Assembly: GCF_028769735.1 (NCBI RefSeq)
Contig: NC_088194.1
Coordinates: forward strand, 3,356,319-3,420,318
Length of the DNA: 64,000 nt
Reading direction: 5' to 3'
From: Zonotrichia leucophrys gambelii
Lineage: Eukaryota; Chordata; Aves; Passeriformes; Passerellidae
Position 1 is the first letter of the stretch. The number at the start of each line of letters is the position of its first letter. Below, piece after piece: positions 20,201-33,879 of this stretch. The translations under genes were made by a program, and so were the position numbers. Under the pieces are notes generated by a model that saw nothing but the letters and a program-made list of their open reading frames with translations, searched no databases and was not told where the DNA came from.

Positions 20201-21844
20201 AGTGACACCGTGGGGACACTGGGGACAGCATTGGGGACAGTGGGGACATTGGGGACAGCATTGGGGACATTGGGGACACTGGGGACATCAATAGAAACTG
20301 CTGAGCCTGAGGGTGAGTGACACCGTGGGGACACTGGGGACACCATTGGGGACACTGGGGACAGTGGGGACATCATTGGGAAACTGCTGAGCCTGAGGGT
20401 GAGTGACACCGTGGGGACAGCAATGGGGACATTGGGGACATCACTGGGGACACTGGGGACATGGGGGACACTGGGGACACTGGGGACAGCAATGGGAAAC
20501 AGCTGAGCCTCAGGGTGAGGGGGCATCAATGGGGACATCATGGGGGGGACACCAGTGGGGACATTATTGGGAAACTGCTGAGCCTGAGGGTGACACTGGG
20601 GACATTAACGGGGACACGGATGGGAGGTGGGGACGTTAAGGGGATGGGGGTGACACTCAGGGGATGGGGGGACACTGAGGTGTCCCCAGCTGTCCCCAGC
20701 TGTCCCCAGCTGTCCCCGTGTCCCCCCAGGCCATGGAAGCCGCTCACCGGCAGCTGCTGCGCTCGCTGGGCTGGGGCGACGCCAACACCGTCCCCAACAC
20801 CGTCCCCAGCAATGTCCCCAACAATGTCCCCAACAATGTCCCCAGCACCGTCCCCAACAATGTCCCCAACGCCGTCCCCGGTGTCCCCCGGCGGGCCCCG
20901 GCGCCCCCCAGCCCCCGGCGCTCGCCCCAGGCCCCGCGGGCACACGGGGGACACCCGGGGGGACACCCGGGGGGACACCCGGGGGGACACGGTGGCACCG
21001 CTGCCGCCCCCGGCGCAGGTGAGAGCCCGCGGGCACCCGGGATGTCCCCTCGTGTCACCGTGCCCGCTCCCCGTGATTTACCCCCTTCATTGCCCCATTA
21101 TTGCCCCATTATTGCCCCATTATTGCCCCATTGTTTCCCCCATTATTTTCCCATTTCCCCATTATTTCCCCTGTTAATTCTCCATATTTCCCCCATTATT
21201 TTCCCCATTATTCCCCCATTAATTTCCCCTGTTAATTCCCCATTGTTCCCCATTAATTTCCCATTTTCCCCATTATTTTCCCCGTTAATTTCCCACTGTT
21301 TCCCCCATTAATTTTCCCCCCATTAATTTTCCCCATTATTCCCCCATTATTCCCCCCATTATTTCCCATTTTCCCTATTACTTCCCCCATTAATTTCCCA
21401 TTTCCCCCATTATTTCCCTACTAATTTCCCATTTTCCCCATTAATTTTCCCATTTTCCCCATTATTTCCCCATTAATTTTCCCATTTCCCCCATTATTCC
21501 CCCCATTATTTCCCCATTAATTTTCCCATTTCCCCATTAATTTTCCCATTTCCCCCATTATTTCCCCATTATTTTCCCATTTTCCCCATTATTTCCCCCA
21601 TTAATTTCCCATTTCCCCCATTATTCCGCCCATTATTCCCCCAATTATTCCCCCCATTATTTCCCATTTTCCCTATTACTCCCCCCATTAATTTTCCCAT
21701 TTCCCCCATTATTTCCCCCATTATTTCCCCATTAATTTCCCATTTCCCCCATTATTTCCCCATTAATTTTCCCATTTTCCCCATTATTTCCCCCATGATT
21801 TCCGCCCTTCTCTTGCAGGCTCCGACGGCCCCGCCCCCCTCTAA
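14249..21844 (+). CDS. ARHGEF11: ARHGEF11 (PDZ-RhoGEF), C-terminal part, nine exons
   Basis: Rho guanine nucleotide exchange factor that activates RhoA downstream of G12/13-coupled receptors. Exons: 14249-14336, 15413-15508, 15973-16043, 16414-16611, 16849-17499, 18997-19089, 19568-19815, 20730-21018 and 21819-21844 (TAA at 21842). Every join is GT/AG and frame-consistent, giving 585 residues. The first two exons encode the end of the PH domain (IYELVALTSSEKNT then WMQLLEQAV). The rest is the long, low-conservation tail. Anchors to the mammalian protein are VETLRLLI, SQSEPELR, NFFYLSLPSGPP and MEAAHRQLLRSL; ARHGEF1 has a much shorter tail. PDZ, RGS and DH domains are not in the window. Exon 16849-17499 contains a 25-unit coding minisatellite, and exons 19568-19815 and 20730-21018 are also rich in simple repeats. 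The paralogue assignment is confident but rests on recall. Confidence 0.88.
14373..14830. repeat. TAATTAATTCCCGTGTG repeat, ARHGEF11 intron
   Basis: Units of 15-17 bp of the form GTGTGTAATTAATTCCCAT. AT-rich, unlike most of the window. Confidence 0.88.
14838..15412 (+). repeat. array of ARHGEF11 3' splice-site copies
   Basis: Seven extra units of 71-100 bp, each with an AG acceptor (14841, 14920, 15020, 15096, 15168, 15243, 15333). Each holds ~37 nt of exon start encoding WMQLLEQAVQGA, then CTGTCATTAATGAGG and an ATTAATTC filler. The real acceptor is at 15411-15412; only that copy runs on into a full exon. Confidence 0.95.
15520..15700. repeat. GGGAATAATGGGAATGG repeat, ARHGEF11 intron
   Basis: Short units of GGGAATAATGGGGATCAGAA and relatives directly after the donor at 15508. 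Confidence 0.75.
15790..15970. repeat. CCCGTT/CCCATT hexamer tract
   Basis: A hexameric (TTCCCR)-type tract that serves as the polypyrimidine region for the acceptor at 15971-15972. Confidence 0.9.
16060..16410 (+). repeat. TGTCCCTG repeat with a copied acceptor
   Basis: Units of CTGTCCCTGTCCCTGCTGTC fill this intron. Near 16230-16248 there is a copy of the next exon's start (CACAGCCGGCAGTGACCCC) that does not run into the exon. The functional acceptor is at 16412-16413. Confidence 0.85.
16935..17462 (+). repeat. ARHGEF11: in-frame 21-bp coding minisatellite in ARHGEF11
   Basis: Twenty-five tandem 7-residue units inside exon 16849-17499, of the types SSREFPM, SSQEFPV and SSQDSGM; one unit has an extra residue. 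The frame is open throughout and agrees with both flanking splice phases. Twelve units contain an S-Q dipeptide followed by E or D. Confidence 0.88.
17510..18920. repeat. GGAATTTGGGG and GATTTTGGGGT repeats, ARHGEF11 intron
   Basis: First half: 20-30-bp units of GGGGCAGGAATTTGGGGGAT. Second half: T-rich units of GATTTTGGGGTTCT and TGGGTGCTAATTAATTTTGG. No exon is seen between 17499 and 18997. Confidence 0.82.
18959..18982 (+). repeat. 24-nt poly(C) tract before an acceptor
   Basis: An uninterrupted C run followed by TTTTGGGGGCCCAG, acting as the pyrimidine tract of the acceptor at 18995-18996. Its length is probably unreliable in the assembly. Confidence 0.9.
19100..19510. repeat. CCAAAAACCCAAAAGGGGCCA repeat, ARHGEF11 intron
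   Basis: Degenerate 18-28-bp units based on GGGGCCACCAAAAA. Non-coding. Confidence 0.82.
19816..20600 (+). repeat. array of ARHGEF11 5' splice-site copies
   Basis: Eight extra units of 85-120 bp. Each carries the last ~17 nt of exon 19568-19815 (ACTGCTGAGCCTGAGG), the donor GTGAGTGAC and GGGGACA filler. Copies are near 19884, 19969, 20067, 20188, 20293, 20380, 20496 (degenerate) and 20570. The true donor follows 19815. Confidence 0.93.
21080..21805. repeat. CCCCATTAATTTTCCCATT repeat, ARHGEF11 last intron
   Basis: AT-rich, pyrimidine-biased 12-20-bp units fill the last intron. Confidence 0.88.
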
Positions 21845-22180
21845 CCCGGCGGGGGGGGATGGGCTGGAATTTCCCTCCCCTCCCCCACCCCCCCCCGGGA
21901 ATTGCGGCGGGAATTCCGCCCGGACAGACGGACAGACGGACAAATGCACTTTGTTGGGAATTGCCCCTTTTTGCCCCAAATCCCCTATAAATATGTACGT
22001 ACCCCCCCCAATGCTGTAAATACCCCCGGGTGACAATCGGGGGGACACGGTGACAATCGGGGGGTGGCGCCGTCCCCCCAAAGCCCAGGCTTTGCCCCAA
22101 ATCCCGGGTTTTGCCCCCAAACCCGGGCCCAATATAAATATTATAAATACAGAGCCCGGGGGGCGCTGCAAGCTGGGCAG
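21845..22180 (+). other. ARHGEF11: ARHGEF11 3' UTR
   Basis: Non-repetitive sequence after the TAA. No canonical AATAAA is seen. The variant hexamer AATATA at 22131-22136, in an AATATAAATATTATAAAT context, is the best candidate poly(A) signal. Confidence 0.5.
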
Positions 22181-22189
22181 GGTCCCCGG

Positions 22190-22740
22190 CCTGGAGTCGT
22201 TTTTGTGCGGTTTGGGGTGATTTTAATGGGATTTGGGGTTTTTGTGCGGTTTGGGGTGATTTTAATGGGATTTGGGGATTTTGTGGGGTTTGGGGTTTTT
22301 AAAATGGAATTTGGGGTGTTTTTTTTAATGGGATTTTGGGTTTTTTTTAATAGGATTTGGGGGTTCTTTTCACATGGGGCAGGGGTCCCCAATGCTGGGG
22401 TGGGGGTTTGGGATTTGGGGATTTGGAAAATGGGGTTTGGGAATTTTGGGGATCCAGCCCCATCCCAGGGGGCACCATGTCCCCAAAATGTCCCCAAAAT
22501 GTCCCCAAATGCCCCTGGGAGGGCGGATGTGACAATGTCACAGTGTCCCCAGGGTGTGGCCCTGTCCCCAAAGGGTGTGATAGTGTCCCCAAGGGGTGTG
22601 ACCCTGTCCCCAAAGGGTGTGACCCTGTCCCCAGGGTGTGACCCTGTCCCCAAAGGGTGTGACAATGTCCCCAAGGGGTGTGATAATGTCCCCAAAGGGG
22701 TGTGACCCTGTCCCCAGGGTGTCACAGCCCAGCGGTGACA
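22190..22740. repeat. GGGATTTGGGG and GTGTGACCCTGTCCCC repeats
   Basis: Intergenic space between convergent ARHGEF11 and LYSMD1. At 22195-22370 there are T/G-rich TTTTAATGGGATTTGGGG units. At 22540-22725 there are ~20-bp GGGTGTGACCCTGTCCCCAA units. No gene is visible. Confidence 0.82.
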
Positions 22741-22749
22741 ATGCTCCGG

Positions 22750-22755
22750 TTTATT
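22750..22755 (-). terminator. LYSMD1: LYSMD1 poly(A) signal
   Basis: TTTATT on the plus strand, AATAAA on the minus strand, 528 bp beyond the LYSMD1 stop. It is the first canonical signal downstream on that strand. Confidence 0.7.
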
Positions 22756-22939
22756 TACAAGCTGGCAGGGGAGGTGGCACCGTCCCTGTCCCCGTCCCTG
22801 TCCCCAGGGCTCCCAGCTGTCCCTGCGGCCCCAAACAGGGACAGGGAGGGGACACCAGGACACCTCCCCAAAGTCCCCAAAGTGTCCCCTCGGGGTCCAT
22901 GGCAGCGAGGAGCGGTGGCACCTCCCGGTGGCACCTCTG

Positions 22940-23050
22940 GTGTCACATCCCGGTGTCACATCCCGGTGTCACATCCCGGTGTCACATCCCGGTGTCACAT
23001 CCCGGTGTCACATCCTGGTGTCACATCCCGGTGTCACATCCTGGGTGTCC
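22940..23050. repeat. 13-bp GTGTCACATCCCG repeat, LYSMD1 3' UTR
   Basis: Eight near-perfect units within the presumed 3' UTR of LYSMD1. Confidence 0.9.
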
Positions 23051-23084
23051 CCAGGTCGGGTTCTCGGTGTCCCAAATGTCCCCA

Positions 23085-23282
23085 GGTGAAGGTCTCGTCC
23101 TGGGTGTCCCCAGTGTCCCACTGCGGTGTCCCCAGTGTTGTCACAAGGTGAAGATCTCGTCCTGGGTGTCCCCAGTGTCCCATTGCGGTGTCCCCAATGT
23201 CCCCAGTGTTGTCACAAGGTGAAGATCTCGTCCTGGGTGTCCCCAGTGTCCCACTGCAGTGTCCCCAGTGTCCCCACTGTTG
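23085..23282 (-). repeat. copies of the LYSMD1 coding end
   Basis: Three extra ~68-bp units (near 23089, 23150 and 23219) repeat the last ~17 nt of coding sequence. In the two nearer copies this includes the TGA. The filler is of the TGTCCCCAGTGTCCCA type. Confidence 0.88.
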
Positions 23283-24494
23283 TCACAAGGTGAAGATCTC
23301 GTCCTCGCTGTCCCTGAGCGCGGCCGCCCGCGGGGTCCTGGTGAGGGGCCGGGGTCCCAGCCGGGCCCCCCGAGGGGACGCGGGGACAGTCGGGGACACG
23401 CGGGGGGACGCGGGGCCACCCCCAGCCGGGGCGGGGCTGCGGGGACACGCGGGGACACACGGTGACACCAGGGGATGGCACTGCCACCGCCCCGGCGCCA
23501 CCACATCCCCGAGCTGCCCTCTGTTGTACCCCAATCTTCTCCCAGCTTCACCCCAATTTTCCCCTTAATTTTATCCCAATTTCCCCCAGATTTTCCCCAA
23601 ATTTTCAACAATTTTCTCCCAGTTTCACCCCAAATTTTCCCCCCATTTTTTTCTACATTTCTTCCTGATTTTGCCCCAGATTTTTTACAGATTTTCCCCA
23701 CCCAGTTCCCCCCAGTTTGCCCCGGATTTTTCCCAGATTTTCCCCAAATTTTTCTCCCCAGTTCCCTCCCAGTTTGCCCCAGACTTTTTCCCCAAGTTTG
23801 CCCCGGATTTTCCCCAGATTTTCCCTCCAGTTCGCCCCCAATTTGCCCCAGATTTTCCCCAGATTTGCCCAGTTCCCCCCAGTCCGCACCTGGAGCCCGG
23901 GCCCTGCAGCCGCAGCGCCGCCGCCTCCTTGCAGCGCCCGATCTCGGCGTCCAAGCGCCGCAGGAAATCCGAGGCCGAGAGGTCGCGCCGGGAGCGGCCG
24001 GGACCGTCCCCGGGGCCGTCACCGTGGCTGTTAGGGGGGCTGTCCCCGGGAGTGTCACCGGGAGTGTCACCGGGAGTGTCCCCGCCGGTGTCGCCGGGGC
24101 CGTGGCGCTGTCCCGGGATGAGCAGCGTGGCTCGCAGGAAGATGCTGTCCGAGGAGTAGAGGCGGTTGGCGCGCTGGATCTGCTCCATCTGCGGGACGGG
24201 ACCGGGATGGCACCGGGGACAGAACGGGACAGAACGGGGACAGGGGTGGAACGGGACCAGCACAGGGACAGGGATAAGGACACGGACCAGGACGGACAGG
24301 CGAACCGAGCCGGGCCAGGACCGGCCCGAGATGACCCCTGGGGACCCCCATGGCCTTCCCTGCTCCCGGTGTCCCCCCGGTGTCCCCGGGCCGCTCACCG
24401 TCACCCCGTAGCGCAGCGCCAGCCCCTGCAGGGTGTCCCCGGGCTGCAGACGGTGCTCCCGCGGGGCCGCCCCGGCTCCGCCGCTCCCCGCCAT
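23283..24494 (-). CDS. LYSMD1: LYSMD1, complete, three exons
   Basis: LysM and peptidoglycan-binding domain protein 1; its role in animals is not well defined. Exons in order are 24494-24399, 24188-23890 and 23436-23283. They give 182 codons plus TGA; human has about 227, the difference being mostly a shorter N terminus and linker. The LysM fold is residues ~15-55: HRLQPGDTLQGLALRYGVT, then MEQIQRANRL and IFLRATLLIP. A conserved DLSASDFLRRLD segment follows, and the protein ends EDEIFTL, like human EDEIFKL. The start at 24494 has GCC before ATGG. The frame stays open upstream to ~24677, so a longer N terminus is possible but would run into the promoter. Residues ~62-80 are a GDTPGDTPGD coding repeat of the same GGGGACA-related family as the introns. 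Confidence 0.94.
23530..23885. repeat. CCCCAGATTTTCCCC repeat, LYSMD1 intron 2
   Basis: Irregular pyrimidine-rich units (CCCAGATTTTCCCCAGTTTG) between exons 23436-23283 and 24188-23890. Confidence 0.8.
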
Positions 24495-24818
24495 GGCCCG
24501 CCCGGGGCTGCCGGCCCGGGGGTCCCGCCCGGGGCTCCCGGCCCGGCCCCGCGGCTCACGGGGAGCGCTCGGCCCCGGGCCCCGCCGAACCGGCGCGGCC
24601 TCGCGGCCCCTCCTGGGAGTGGTAGTTCCGCCCGGGCCGTCTCCGCCGCCATTCCCACGGAAGTTCCCCGGGCTCAAACTACAACTCCCATCACGCCGCG
24701 GGGTCCGAGCTGAGCGCTCGCTGATTGGCGGTTCCCCGCGCCGGCTGTCCGCTGGGAAGCGCTACCCGGAAGTGGCTGTGGCGGTTGCCATGGAGACTGC
24801 GGCCTAGCGGGGCCCGCC
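24495..24818. promoter_or_regulatory. bidirectional LYSMD1/SCNM1 promoter
   Basis: The two start codons are only 324 bp apart, head to head, in CpG-rich non-repetitive DNA. Visible sites are ACTACAACTCCCA at 24678-24690, a ZNF143/THAP11-type element; a second one on the minus strand, ACTACCACTCCCAGGA, at 24626-24611; an inverted CCAAT box (ATTGG) at 24724-24728; and an ETS-like CCGGAAGT near 24765. There is no TATA box. Bidirectionality is inferred from spacing. Confidence 0.8.
24790..24807 (+). CDS. short uORF ahead of SCNM1
   Basis: ATG-GAG-ACT-GCG-GCC-TAG, encoding METAA, ends 11 nt before the SCNM1 start codon. Its context, TTGCCATGG, is good by Kozak rules. It would matter only if transcription starts upstream of 24790, which the sequence does not prove. 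Confidence 0.45.
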   Translation: METAA

Positions 24819-27785
24819 ATGTCCTTTAAGCGCGACGAGAGCGACCCGGGGCCGCTCGGGGCGCTGCAGGTAGGGCCGGCACCCCCCGGGACCCCTCCCC
24901 GGACACCCCCGGCACCGCCGGGCCCAGCCCCGGCCTCCCCCGCCACCACCGGCCTCACCCCCGGGCCGCGGCCTGAGCCCCGCGGGTCCCCCTGAGGCCT
25001 TCTCTACGTCCTCCCTCAGGCCTTCCCTGGGTCCCCCCCGAGGCCTTCCCTGGGTCCCCCTTTGTTCCTTCGATGTCCCCAACCCTTCCCTTTATCCCTT
25101 TGTGTCCCCTCACCCTCCCCGCGGTGGCCCCAACCCTTTCCTGAATTCCCCGGGGTGGCCCCAGCCCTTCCCTGGGTCCCTTTGTGTCCCCTCAGTCCCT
25201 TCAAGGTCCCCCAGATTCTTCCCCGGCCCCCCTTTGTCCCCTCAGCGCTTCCCAGGGCTGTCCGGTTTGGGCACAGTTTGGGGACGGTTTGGGGACGGTT
25301 TGGGCGCAGTTTAGGGACAGTTTGGGGCCAGTCCGGTGCCGGGGGTGACCGTGCTGGTGGCCCTGTGTCCCCAGAGGCGCCGCGTGGCCGAGCTGCTGGC
25401 CAGCGCCATCCCCGAGGACGAGGCGCTGCTGCTGCGCGATGGCAGGTGAGGGTCCCCCGGTGTCCCCGGTGTCCCTCGGTGTCCCCAGTGTCCCTGAGTG
25501 TCCCTGCGCTGTCCCCAGGCTGGCGTGCTCGCTGTGTCCCCAGCGCCCCGTGTGTGACACCCTGCAGACGCTGCTGCTGCACCGCGCGGGCAGGAAGCAC
25601 CTGGACAGTGAGTGATGGTGGCCCTGCCACCTGTGCCGTGTCACCTGTGCCGTGTCACCTGTGCCACCTGTGCTGTGTCACCTGTGCTGTCATCTGCCCC
25701 TGTTCCCTCACTTCGTCCCCATGTCCTGGTCCCTGTCCCCTGCCAGTGTTCCTGCCTGTCCCTTTCCCCCTGTCCCTGTGTCCCTGTTCCTGTCTCCGTG
25801 TCCCCATCCCTGTCCCCTCACTGTGTCCCCATCTCCTGTGTCCCAGACCTGCTCCGTTCCTTCGGGCGGCCCCGCTGTCCCCAGGTGACCCCCGAGGGAC
25901 CCCAGGTGACCCCGCAGGAGGCCCCAGGTGTGCAGGTGGGTGTGGCAAGGATGGGCGTGGCCCCAAGGGTGTGACACCAAATGGGCGTGGTCTCCATGGG
26001 TGTGGTCTCCAAGTGGGTGTGGCCTATGTGGGTGCTCTGGGTGGGCGTGGCCTATATGGGTATGTGGTTTCCATGGGGGCGTGGCCTCTGGGCATGTCCT
26101 AAGTGAGCATGGCCTGGATGTGGGGGGGTGTGGTCGTGGTGGGTGTGGCTCAGTGGGCGTGTCCTACAGGCCCCGCTGCTGGCCCGGACGCGCCGCCTGG
26201 CCCGGAGCGCTCTGCTGACAACGGCCCCGTACAACAGCTGCTGCAGGGGAGGGAGGGGGGCGGGGGGGGGAGGCGGGAGTGGGGGTGAGGAAATGGGGGA
26301 AAACGGCGGGCTAAACAACAGCTGGGAGCGGGGAAAGGGAAAACGGGGAAAGGGGAAATGTGAAACGGCCCGTACAACAGCTGCTGCAGGAGAGACAGGT
26401 GAGGAAATGGGGAAATTGGGGAAAAAACGGGAAAAATGGGGAAATGGGGCAAAATGGGGGAAAACCAGGGGAAGACACATGAGGGAAATGGGGGGAAAAT
26501 GGGGGAAATGGGCAGTGGGGGAAAAACTGGGGGAAATGGGGCTGTGGGGGGAAATGGAGGGAAAATACAGGGGAAAATGGGGTAGATGGGGGAAATAGAG
26601 AAACAGGGGGAAAATGGGAAAAGATGGGAAGAAAACAGAGGAAAAATGGGAGAAGATGGGAGTGGAGCTCAGGAAAAACCGGGCACAAATGGGAAAAGGT
26701 GGGAAAGGGAGCCAGGGACAGCGGGGAAAGTTCTGGAATGTTTGGGGATTCACCCCCTCTCCTTTCCCTCTCCCAGGACGAAGGGCAGCAGCAGCTCCCG
26801 GGCCGGGATCCCCGGGATGATCCCAAAGAATTCCCAGAGGCCGCCGGAGCCGTCACGGAACCCCGGGAACGCCGGGAACGCCGGGAACGCCGGGAACGCC
26901 GAAAGCCCCGCGCACAGAGAGGGTGAGCAGAGCCCGCCCGCCCATCCGGGACCCCCGGGACCCCCGGGAATTCCCAGTCCCGGTGTCCCGGCAGCCGCTC
27001 CCTCCTCCCGCAGGCGCTGCCCGGGACGGCCGGCGGGGAAGGAAAGGGAATTCCCAAAGTCCCAACGAGGAGGGGCCGAGCCCCGAGCGGCTGCGGATCC
27101 TGCGGCACCACCTGCACCTGCGCAGGTGCGTCGGGAGCTGGGGGTTCGGGGGGAGATCCCAGAAATATCCCACAAAAAATCCGCACAACGTATCCCAAAA
27201 TATCCCCAAAAAATACCCACAAGAGCCCCAAAAAAGGCCCCAAAAAAATCCTCAAAAAAACCCCAAAAATGTTCCACAAAAATCCCCACAAAATATGCCC
27301 AAAATATCCTAAGGAATTTCAAAAAAAAAAAACAAAAAATCTCCCACAAATCCCTAAAAAAGCCCCAAAAAATCCCAAAAAAGGCCCCAAAAAAATCCTC
27401 AAAAAAAACCCCAAAAATGTCTCACAAAAAATCCCCACAAAAATCCCCACAAAATATGCCCAAAATATCCTAAGGAATTTCAAAAAAAAAAAACCAAAAA
27501 ATCCCCCACAAATCCCTAAAAAAATCCCAAAAATGTCCCACAAAAAATCCCCACAAAAATCCCCCCAAAATATGCCCAAAGTATCCCCAAGAATTCCCCC
27601 CAAAAAAGCCCCGAAAACTCCAGAAAAATTCCCAAAATTCCCCCAAATCCCTGAAAACCCCCAGCTCCCTCTCCCTGTGTCCCAGCCGGGGCTGGCTCCA
27701 GGATCCCGCTGGGAATTGGGTCAAGGACGGCAACGCCGAGTTCGACTCCGACGAGGAGGAGCCGCCACCGCTGCCGCCAGCCTGA
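24819..27785 (+). CDS. SCNM1: SCNM1, one exon interrupted in this assembly
   Basis: Sodium channel modifier 1, a zinc-finger protein of the minor (U12) spliceosome. Exons: 24819-24869, 25375-25445, 25519-25607, 25847-25935, exon 5 from 26170, 26777-26922, 27014-27125 and 27686-27785 (TGA). Exons 1-3 give MSFKRDES, the LLASAIPEDEALLLRDGR segment and the C2H2 finger CSLCPQRPVCDTLQ with HRAGRKH. The C terminus is LQDPAGNWVKDG then AEFDSDEEEPP, as in human. Exon 5 encodes APLLARTRRLARSALL and YNSCC. After CTGCTGCAG it hits a G-rich stretch with no phase-correct donor. A second copy of its end at 26364-26398 (TACAACAGCTGCTGCAGG then AGAGACAG and GTGAGG) has the right phase for exon 6. The exon thus appears split by ~145 bp. 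The gene identity is firm; whether this allele makes full-length protein is uncertain. Confidence 0.9.
26225..26398 (+). repeat. SCNM1: duplicated end of SCNM1 exon 5
   Basis: Two copies of an ACGGCCCCGTACAACAGCTG segment ~145 bp apart (26221 and 26365). The first follows the intact exon but lacks a usable donor. The second has the donor but no acceptor. A third weak fragment (AACAACAGCTGGGAG) is near 26316. Confidence 0.85.
26400..26720. repeat. GGGGAAAATGGGG repeat, SCNM1 intron 5
   Basis: Purine-rich 10-16-bp units. No exon visible. Confidence 0.8.
27150..27660. repeat. AAAAATCCCCACAAAATATG repeat, SCNM1 last intron
   Basis: Three related ~110-bp blocks, each containing CCCAAAATATCC and AAGGAATTTC motifs, with A-runs. 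Confidence 0.83.
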
Positions 27786-27843
27786 CGCCCCCAGGTGTCC
27801 CCCGGTGTCCCCAGGCGTCCCCAGGTGTCCCCAGAGCCCCGGG

Positions 27844-27849
27844 AATAAA
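27844..27849 (+). terminator. SCNM1: SCNM1 poly(A) signal
   Basis: AATAAA 58 bp after the SCNM1 stop codon. Confidence 0.88.
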
Positions 27850-27888
27850 GTGGGAATTTTTTGGGACGTTTTTGCACCATTTTTCCAC

Positions 27889-27894
27889 TTTATT
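27889..27894 (-). terminator. TMOD4: TMOD4 poly(A) signal
   Basis: AATAAA on the minus strand, 28 bp after the TMOD4 stop, and 40 bp from the opposing SCNM1 signal. The two transcript ends should nearly touch or overlap. Confidence 0.88.
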
Positions 27895-27922
27895 CCCAGC
27901 GGTTCCTGAGCTCGGGGGGGTT

Positions 27923-33038
<5,116 letters not shown>

Positions 33039-33750
33039 GGCCGCGGGCACCTGGGGACAGCGGGACACCCGTGGGGACACAGAGGGGACCCCGTTCGTGC
33101 CAGCACTGCCGGGCTCTGGGGACACCGGGGGACACGAGGGGACACGGGGGGTCCTGGCCGTGCCACCTCTGCGGGAACAGCGCTTGGGGACACCGAGCAC
33201 ACCCCAGAAGTTGTCCCCAACCTTTGTCACCTGCCGGGGTCACATCCCGCTCCTGCCTCACCCCCCCAACTGCGGCCCCGCCGGGGGTGACGGGAGGGAC
33301 AAACCGCGAGTCCCCGAATGTCGCGACCCCCGAGCGCCGCTGGCTCCGCGCTGTCCCCGAATGTCGCGACCCCCGAGCGCCGCTCGCTCCGCGCCGTCCC
33401 CGCTGTCCCCGTGCGGGACTGGGGACGCACCTGCCGCCCCCGCCGCCCTCGCAGCGTGGGAATTCCTCGGGAAGCGGCTCCGGGATCCCCAAATCCCAAA
33501 TTGCCGCGGCGGGCGGGGGAGGGGGAGGTGACACAGCGGGGACAGCGCGGGGACAGCGCGGCCGTACCTGGGGCTGAACCCGCGGCCGGTGCTGAAGCCC
33601 CGGGGCCGATCCCCGGGCGGGTCCCGAAGCCGATCCCGAGCGCCGGGGCCGATCCCGAAGGCGATCCCGGAGCGCCGGGGCCGATCCCGACGGCGATCCC
33701 GAGCGCGGGGCCGGTCCCGGAGCGCTGGGGCCGCGCGGGGCATGAGATCA
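33039..33750. other. CpG-rich 5' flank of TMOD4
   Basis: GC- and CpG-dense sequence upstream of the TMOD4 start. It contains two 43-bp copies of an AATGTCGCGACCCCCGAGCG block (33317 and 33360) and, at 33580-33740, GCCGATCCCGAAGGCGATCC repeats. It probably includes the TMOD4 promoter and untranslated exon. No transcription start can be fixed. Confidence 0.5.
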
Positions 33751-33754
33751 GCGC

Positions 33755-33760
33755 TTTATT
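33755..33760 (-). terminator. unassigned minus-strand AATAAA
   Basis: TTTATT on plus. It lies between TMOD4 and VPS72, about 1.9 kb past the VPS72 stop. It could be a distal VPS72 signal; no other gene was seen to own it. Confidence 0.3.
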
Positions 33761-33879
33761 CGGGCCCGGAGGGCGGATCCGCGCCCCGGCCCTTATCGGG
33801 AACGGGGGGGCCCCGCCCCGGCCCCGCGGGGCCCCGCGACCCCAAAAACGGCCGGGGGGAAAAGGGAGAGCGGATCCGT

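Noticed and set aside
24494..24677. Longer LYSMD1 N terminus starting near 24677
   Set aside because: The frame is open, but it would cross the ZNF143 element and promoter, and lacks similarity; the 24494 ATG has better context.
33755..33760. End of an unknown minus-strand gene between VPS72 and TMOD4
   Set aside because: Only an AATAAA is present; no coding exon or splice pattern is visible upstream of it apart from VPS72.
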